From NCBI GenBank assembly GCA_016192205.1, contig JACPUP010000057.1, positions 1 to 7,258 on the forward strand: a stretch of 7,258 nucleotides of DNA, given 5' to 3'. Source of the stretch: Candidatus Kerfeldbacteria bacterium. Lineage in GTDB: Bacteria > Patescibacteriota > Patescibacteriia > SBBC01 > JACPUP01. Below the pieces are notes generated by a model. That model was given only the letters and a program-made list of their open reading frames with translations. It was not told the origin of the DNA and searched no databases. This document shows positions 3,717 through 7,258 of the stretch, piece after piece (position 1 is the first letter of the stretch; each line of letters begins with the position of its first letter). Both the position numbers and the translations under genes were made by a program.

Positions 3717-3895
3717 GCGGGTATCCCGCCAAAATCTTGCCCGGATCGACAACTACGCGGCCCTTTGGAAAAAGTAAAACCATGACGCGTTGCTGGCGGG
3801 AAAATGAGCGCAAGAGTAATATCTCAGCGCACCAATCATTTCTCATAGCGGATTCAACTTTGCCCGATAACTAAGGGCAAGATTTAGGCGGGTAT
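3717..3895 (+). mobile_element. ORF-less 18-bp-TIR element abutting tRNA-Gly(TCC) (element B)
   Basis: Inverted repeats CCCGCCAAAATCTTGCCC (3725-3742) and GGGCAAGATTTAGGCGGG (3875-3892) match with one mismatch, at the same position as in element A. Outside the left repeat is GCGGGTAT (3717-3724), an exact copy of the first 8 nt of the adjacent tRNA-Gly (3888-3895); the direct repeat extends to 12 bp (ttaggcgggtat, 3713-3724 and 3884-3895). The 132-bp interior (3743-3874) contains no GIY-YIG gene and nothing else I can identify. It looks like a non-autonomous, MITE-like relative of element A. The left end also forms GGCGGG-TAT-CCCGCC, which could terminate the gene upstream. Confidence 0.6.
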
Positions 3896-3958
3896 GGTAT
3901 AGCGGTATTATGCCACCCTTCCAAGGTGGAGAGACGGGTTCGACTCCCGTTACCCGCT
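3888..3958 (+). tRNA. tRNA-Gly(TCC)
   Basis: Acceptor GCGGGTA/TACCCGC, D-arm with loop containing GCGGT, anticodon stem CCACC/GGTGG with loop CTTCCAA (anticodon TCC), T-stem ACGGG/CCCGT with canonical loop TTCGACT, and discriminator T. CCA is not encoded; the sequence continues TGCGGG. That contrasts with the other tRNAs here. The 5' acceptor strand is part of the right inverted repeat of element B. Confidence 0.93.
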
Positions 3959-3987
3959 TGCGGGCTTGAGATCGTTTTTCGCGTCCG

Positions 3988-5121
3988 TCAATCGAAGAAC
4001 GTCCAGAGCTCGACGGCAACTCCCACGAGCAGGAACACGACGAGGAGCGCAGAAGTCCAGCGGAATGGACGGGTCGGGTGTCGGTGGCGGTGGAACCGCT
4101 CGGCCACCATCAAGACGAGCGTGCCTTCGATGCCGAGGAGCACCGCGCCCGTGACGCCGATGATATCAATGAAGTTGTTGAGCCCGATCGCAAACAGCAG
4201 GAGCGGACCGAGCAGCGTGACGAGGTACGACGTTGCGGGTTTGAGCTTGGCGTCGAATTCCAGCATCTCGGCGAAGGTAATAATCTGGGTGATGTACGAC
4301 GTGAAAATGGCAATCAGGCCGAAGATGGCCGCAAACGGCGCGAGCCAGCGGAACGTCGCGGCCACGAACCCAGTGAGCGCATCCTCGGTCGTGGCCGGTC
4401 CGCTGACGGTCATCACGGCAAAAGCGAATACGAGCGACACGACCGTCGCCAACGCCACCGATATCCAGATGACCCGCCGCACCGAACCGGCCCGCCGCTG
4501 CACGAGATCCGCCACTTCGGGAATGGCCGGCAGCGCCCACAGCGAGAAAAGGATAACCCCGTACGTTGCTGCGAGCCCGCCCGGCCGAAACCCATTGACG
4601 TAGCTGGCCGTGAACCGCGACAGGCCGATCAGGAGAAAGACAACCGCGATGGCCACAAAGACCAGGAGCAGCCACAGGTCCACGCGCGCAATCCCTTTTT
4701 CTCCGCGCAGGGCAAACGGTAATGCCACCAGGAAGAAAACAATGAGCGCAGTGGTGTGCGAGAGTTCCACGAATGGCGAAACGAGCAGTGCCAAAAACGA
4801 TCCGCCGATAATGAGATAGGCCAGGTTGCTGCCCATAAAACCCAAGAACGAGAGCCCCATACTGAACCGTTCCCAGCGCGGCCCGAGCGAGCGCCGGACA
4901 TAGCCCGGCACGCGGTCGCGTTGCTTCGTGCCGATGACCACCTCGGCCAGCCGCAGGTTGATGACGATGACCACCGGCGTCAGGATGAGGAACATGACGA
5001 CCAGGCCCAAGAACCCCGAGCGGACGCCAACGTAGGGCAGCGCAAAAATCCCCGCACCAACCGTCACGCCGACGAACGACGCGAGCGAGAGCCAGAAGGC
5101 GGGTTTGGTTTTTGTCGGCAT
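3988..5121 (-). CDS. Aromatic amino acid permease-like transporter (Trp/Tyr permease, APC superfamily)
   Basis: This 377-residue integral membrane protein has about 11 hydrophobic helices (roughly 10-30, 35-58, 87-115, 122-139, 146-167, 182-200, 216-238, 261-283, 298-317, 319-341, 356-374). Helix 1 carries GVTVGAGIFALPYV, the unwound substrate-site signature of the tryptophan/tyrosine permease and related amino acid transporter families, and helix 6 begins TYGVILFSLWALPAIPE. Length and topology fit that family, whose members import aromatic amino acids by proton symport. Substrate choice cannot be read from the sequence. It is transcribed divergently from the Ig-like membrane protein gene (134-bp gap) and ends 29 bp from tRNA-Gly(TCC). 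The start at ATG 5121 has no Shine-Dalgarno. Confidence 0.88.
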   Translation of the reverse strand: MPTKTKPAFWLSLASFVGVTVGAGIFALPYVGVRSGFLGLVVMFLILTPVVIVINLRLAEVVIGTKQRDRVPGYVRRSLGPRWERFSMGLSFLGFMGSNLAYLIIGGSFLALLVSPFVELSHTTALIVFFLVALPFALRGEKGIARVDLWLLLVFVAIAVVFLLIGLSRFTASYVNGFRPGGLAATYGVILFSLWALPAIPEVADLVQRRAGSVRRVIWISVALATVVSLVFAFAVMTVSGPATTEDALTGFVAATFRWLAPFAAIFGLIAIFTSYITQIITFAEMLEFDAKLKPATSYLVTLLGPLLLFAIGLNNFIDIIGVTGAVLLGIEGTLVLMVAERFHRHRHPTRPFRWTSALLVVFLLVGVAVELWTFFD

Positions 5122-5189
5122 ACGCGTTTGAGAGGCTTGGCAGCAGTAGTGTAGCGTAAAGTCCCTCCGCGTGGAAGCAACGAGCCGTC

Positions 5190-5219
5190 TTTACAGTTCA
5201 GCGATTCGCTTGCTACCCT
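5190..5219 (+). promoter_or_regulatory. Candidate promoter with extended -10
   Basis: TTTACA (5190-5195) and TACCCT (5214-5219) are 18 bp apart, and the -10 is preceded by TGC, giving an extended -10 (TGCTACCCT). Predicted initiation near 5226 would leave a 30-nt leader before ATG 5256. The reverse-direction promoter for the transporter must lie in the same 134-bp gap, but only poor boxes are visible. Confidence 0.4.
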
Positions 5220-5255
5220 TGCGACTACAGGGATTTGACTTCTTCGAAACGACCG

Positions 5256-5978
5256 ATGCGTACACTTGTCAAACGGTTAGCCACGATCGGCGTCAGCGAG
5301 TTCATCGTCATTTTCGTGCTGATGGCAGCGTTTCTCGGCGTGGTGGCAATGAACTCGAGCGTCACGTTTCAGCAGGTCATTCTCCCGCCCCCGCCCCCGG
5401 TCATCACCACCATTCTGGGCGACCCCCAGCTCAAGGCCGTCTTGGTCATTGGTACCACCACCCTGACCGGGCAGACGGTGCGCGTCTTCGCGTACAGCGA
5501 CCCGCTCTATCTCGAGACCACCGCCGATGAAGACGGGCGGTTCTACGCTGTCTTCACCGCTGACGTGCTTCCGCCGGGGAACCACCGGTTCCTTGCCGCC
5601 GTGGTGCTGACCGCGGACCAGACGACAGACCCCTCGCCCACGGTCGCGGTCAACGTCGCCGACGATTACACCGTGTCGGTGGATCGAGACGGGACCGACC
5701 AGCTCATCCAGATTGGCAATACGGATGAGACAACCAGCCAGCTCGTGCGGGCGCTCATACGTACGCAGGCCGCTGGCAGGGCATCGCTGGAGCCGCTCCA
5801 GGTGCCACGGACGAACGCCCAGTCAACGCGGGCCCTGTGGATTCAAACCGCGCTGCTCGCCATCATCATCCTTGAATCCGCGTTCCTCCTGCTCCAACGA
5901 CTGCGACGGAAGTCGAACGACGGCAAAACGTTCTACCACCTCGGGACCGGGTTCTACCGTCATCCGAGCGGCCGCTAA
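5256..5978 (+). CDS. Bitopic membrane protein with an extracytoplasmic Ig/CarboxypepD_reg-like domain
   Basis: This 240-residue protein (ATG 5256) has a basic N-terminus, a hydrophobic helix at 14-33, a polyproline hinge (PPPPP, 44-48), a beta-rich domain at about 50-143, a polar segment, a second hydrophobic helix at 194-214 and a basic cytoplasmic tail (RLRRKS). The beta domain has the rhythm of bacterial Ig-like or carboxypeptidase-regulatory-like folds: TGQTVRVFAYSD, TTADEDGRFYAVFTADVLPPGNHRF, then AAVVLTADQTTDPSPTVAVN. It probably sits outside the membrane as an adhesion or scaffold module; no catalytic residues are seen. An upstream in-frame TTG (5235) would add 7 residues and is possible, since neither start has a good Shine-Dalgarno. 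The stop is 1 bp from that of the convergent gene. Confidence 0.75.
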   Translation: MRTLVKRLATIGVSEFIVIFVLMAAFLGVVAMNSSVTFQQVILPPPPPVITTILGDPQLKAVLVIGTTTLTGQTVRVFAYSDPLYLETTADEDGRFYAVFTADVLPPGNHRFLAAVVLTADQTTDPSPTVAVNVADDYTVSVDRDGTDQLIQIGNTDETTSQLVRALIRTQAAGRASLEPLQVPRTNAQSTRALWIQTALLAIIILESAFLLLQRLRRKSNDGKTFYHLGTGFYRHPSGR

Positions 5979-5979
5979 G

Positions 5980-7236
5980 CTAGAAGAGCGCGTCCGCTTC
6001 GGCGAGCAGGTCGGGTGGGATGACAAGGCCAATCGCCTCGGCGGTCTTGCGGTTGAATGCGAGGAAGCCATGGCTCGGGAGCAGGACGCTCAACTGTTCC
6101 GGCGGGGCGCCCTGGAGGATGGCGTGGGCGAGGTCCGCGAGCTGCCCGCCCACCCGTTCGAGGTCGACGGAGAAGGCCACCGCAGCGCCCGCCTCCGCGT
6201 TCCGCTCGCTGTTGCCCATGAGCAGGAGCCGTCGGTCGCGCGCTGCGGCAGCTGTCGACGCATTGAGTGGCGAGGTCGTTGCTCCGGGGGCGAGGTACAC
6301 GGCGTCGGCACCATCCGCGACGATGGCATCGAAGGTGGCCAGGACCTCCGACTCGCGGGAGATCGGATACCCTCGGACGTCGATCGCCTCGCTGGCTGCG
6401 ATGTCTTCCAGCGCCTGGCGGAATTGATTGCTGGTGGCATCGTTGGGATCGAACAGGATCGCGAGTGTGTCGAGTGTTGGCGCGAGTTGCTGGAGGAGCC
6501 GAACTTGTCGTTCCGCGAGAATCGCCCGACCGACACCGACGAGATTCGTGCCTGACGGGGTGAACCGTTGCACGACGCCGAGCGCAACCGGATCGGAGGT
6601 TGTAAAGAAGAGTGTTGGCGTTCTCGTTCGCTGCGTTGCCGTCTGCCCAGCTAGCGTTGCCTGATCGCCGAGGGTCAAGAGCACGTCAACGCGTTTTGCG
6701 ACGAGCGCGGTCGCCAGCTTGGTGAGTTCGGCGGTCGTCGATCCCGTTCGCGTCGTGAGGGCGACGCGGAAACCGTGGGCCATGAGCCCTTCCTGGAAAG
6801 ACTGCACGAGCGGATCGAGCGTTGCGACGCGTTTGAGGACGCCGACCGTCACGAGTCGTTGGGCGGGACGCAGCAGCGTGTGGAAGGAGAGCGTGCTGAC
6901 GATTGCGAGCACGCCGACCACGATGATGGTCAGGACCGTTGGAACCACCACGCGGCCGGTCGTCTTATAGCGGTCGTACGACTCCACGTAGGTTTCGCGT
7001 TCCCGCCGCGCGACCCGCGGGAACGTCCGCTGCGGCACATTCCGCATAAGCGCCGGCAGACTGATGAACGCGATGATACCTTCGACGATCACGGCGGCGA
7101 TCCTCCTCCCGACACCGGGCGCGCGTCGGAGCTGATCGCGGAGCCCGACGAGCCGCCAACGGAGGCGGATGAGAGACGATGGTGGAGGCGTGGAGATGGT
7201 CATCGGGTCAGGAGGCAACGACGGAAAGGACCACAT
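5980..7236 (-). CDS. Membrane-tethered ABC-type substrate-binding protein, TrpX/ABC_sub_bind-like
   Basis: This 418-residue protein has a long N-terminal region with basic segments and a hydrophobic patch at about 46-62, a clear transmembrane helix at 96-117 (VVVPTVLTIIVVGVLAIVST), then a periplasmic-binding-type domain at about 129-410. The domain opens with VTVGVLKRVATLDPLVQSFQEGL and continues with ELTKLATALVAKRVDVLLTLGD, TPTLFFTTSDPVALG, TLAILFDPNDATSNQ, ADGADAVYLAPGAT and AVAFSVDLERVGGQLADLA, the pattern of the ABC_sub_bind family that includes TrpX. Relatives bind aromatic amino acids and feed an ABC importer, but no permease or ATPase lies in the window. Anchoring by an internal helix instead of a lipoprotein signal is unusual. 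ATG at 7236 or at 7203 (residue 12) could be the start; neither has a Shine-Dalgarno. Confidence 0.82.
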   Translation of the reverse strand: MWSFPSLPPDPMTISTPPPSSLIRLRWRLVGLRDQLRRAPGVGRRIAAVIVEGIIAFISLPALMRNVPQRTFPRVARRERETYVESYDRYKTTGRVVVPTVLTIIVVGVLAIVSTLSFHTLLRPAQRLVTVGVLKRVATLDPLVQSFQEGLMAHGFRVALTTRTGSTTAELTKLATALVAKRVDVLLTLGDQATLAGQTATQRTRTPTLFFTTSDPVALGVVQRFTPSGTNLVGVGRAILAERQVRLLQQLAPTLDTLAILFDPNDATSNQFRQALEDIAASEAIDVRGYPISRESEVLATFDAIVADGADAVYLAPGATTSPLNASTAAAARDRRLLLMGNSERNAEAGAAVAFSVDLERVGGQLADLAHAILQGAPPEQLSVLLPSHGFLAFNRKTAEAIGLVIPPDLLAEADALF

Positions 7237-7258
7237 TGATGTCGTAGTCTGATGCGGC

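Noticed and set aside
3620..3874. 84-codon plus-strand ORF across the membrane gene and element B
   Set aside because: Its first part overlaps the membrane gene in another frame and the rest is low-quality sequence inside element B with no domain.
3953..3980. Terminator after tRNA-Gly(TCC)
   Set aside because: CCCG-CTTG-CGGG is only 4 bp and the TTTTT run lies about 10 nt beyond it, too far for a convincing intrinsic terminator.
4078..4722. 214-codon plus-strand ORF
   Set aside because: It is antisense to the multi-helix transporter, and its charged, low-hydrophobic composition is that of a shadow frame.

Overview
The window reads as a compact, fairly GC-rich bacterial chromosome segment. 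It has short intergenic gaps, overlapping convergent gene ends, few Shine-Dalgarno sites, small membrane-anchored proteins of unknown role and a short stand-alone GIY-YIG nuclease next to tRNA genes. That combination suggests a Patescibacteria/CPR-type genome. This is an inference from style and gene content, since no phylogenetic marker is present.

Layout. 1-176 is the tail of a plus-strand membrane protein. 157-1133 (minus) holds a translationally coupled pair: a nucleoside 2-deoxyribosyltransferase-like protein followed by a CYTH-domain (triphosphatase-like) protein. 1158-1374 (minus) is a tRNA-Gly gene split by a 151-bp inverted-repeat segment that itself carries a complete tRNA-Gly(GCC). 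1367-1680 (minus) is a GIY-YIG nuclease gene inside an element with 18-bp terminal inverted repeats, abutting that tRNA-Gly. A strong terminator (1747-1787) closes a secreted, dockerin-repeat, C-terminally anchored protein (1802-2785, minus). 2786-3122 has no convincing gene. 3123-3407 (plus) contains three tRNA-Cys 5' halves in series, only the last completed into a full tRNA-Cys(GCA); that tRNA sits inside another inverted repeat, followed by an orphan tRNA-Cys 3' end. 3417-3716 is a small membrane protein. 3717-3895 is a second, ORF-less copy of the 18-bp-TIR element, abutting tRNA-Gly(TCC) (3888-3958). 3988-5121 (minus) is an aromatic amino acid permease-like transporter. 5256-5978 (plus) is a bitopic membrane protein with an extracytoplasmic beta-type domain. 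5980-7236 (minus) is a membrane-tethered TrpX/ABC_sub_bind-type binding protein.

The ordinary genes mostly concern the envelope and uptake (transporter, binding protein, dockerin protein, Ig-like protein). The notable content is tRNA-associated. First, a GIY-YIG element and a coding-free relative each have the same inverted-repeat plan and a duplicated first 8 nt of a tRNA-Gly, and they differ from one another by compensated changes. Second, short inverted repeats sharing the terminus YCCAGCACYA have each placed an intact tRNA inside a broken tRNA of the same specificity (Gly and Cys). Together these look like small mobile systems that specialise in tRNA genes. Amplification or assembly chimeras must be excluded for the nested tRNA structures.
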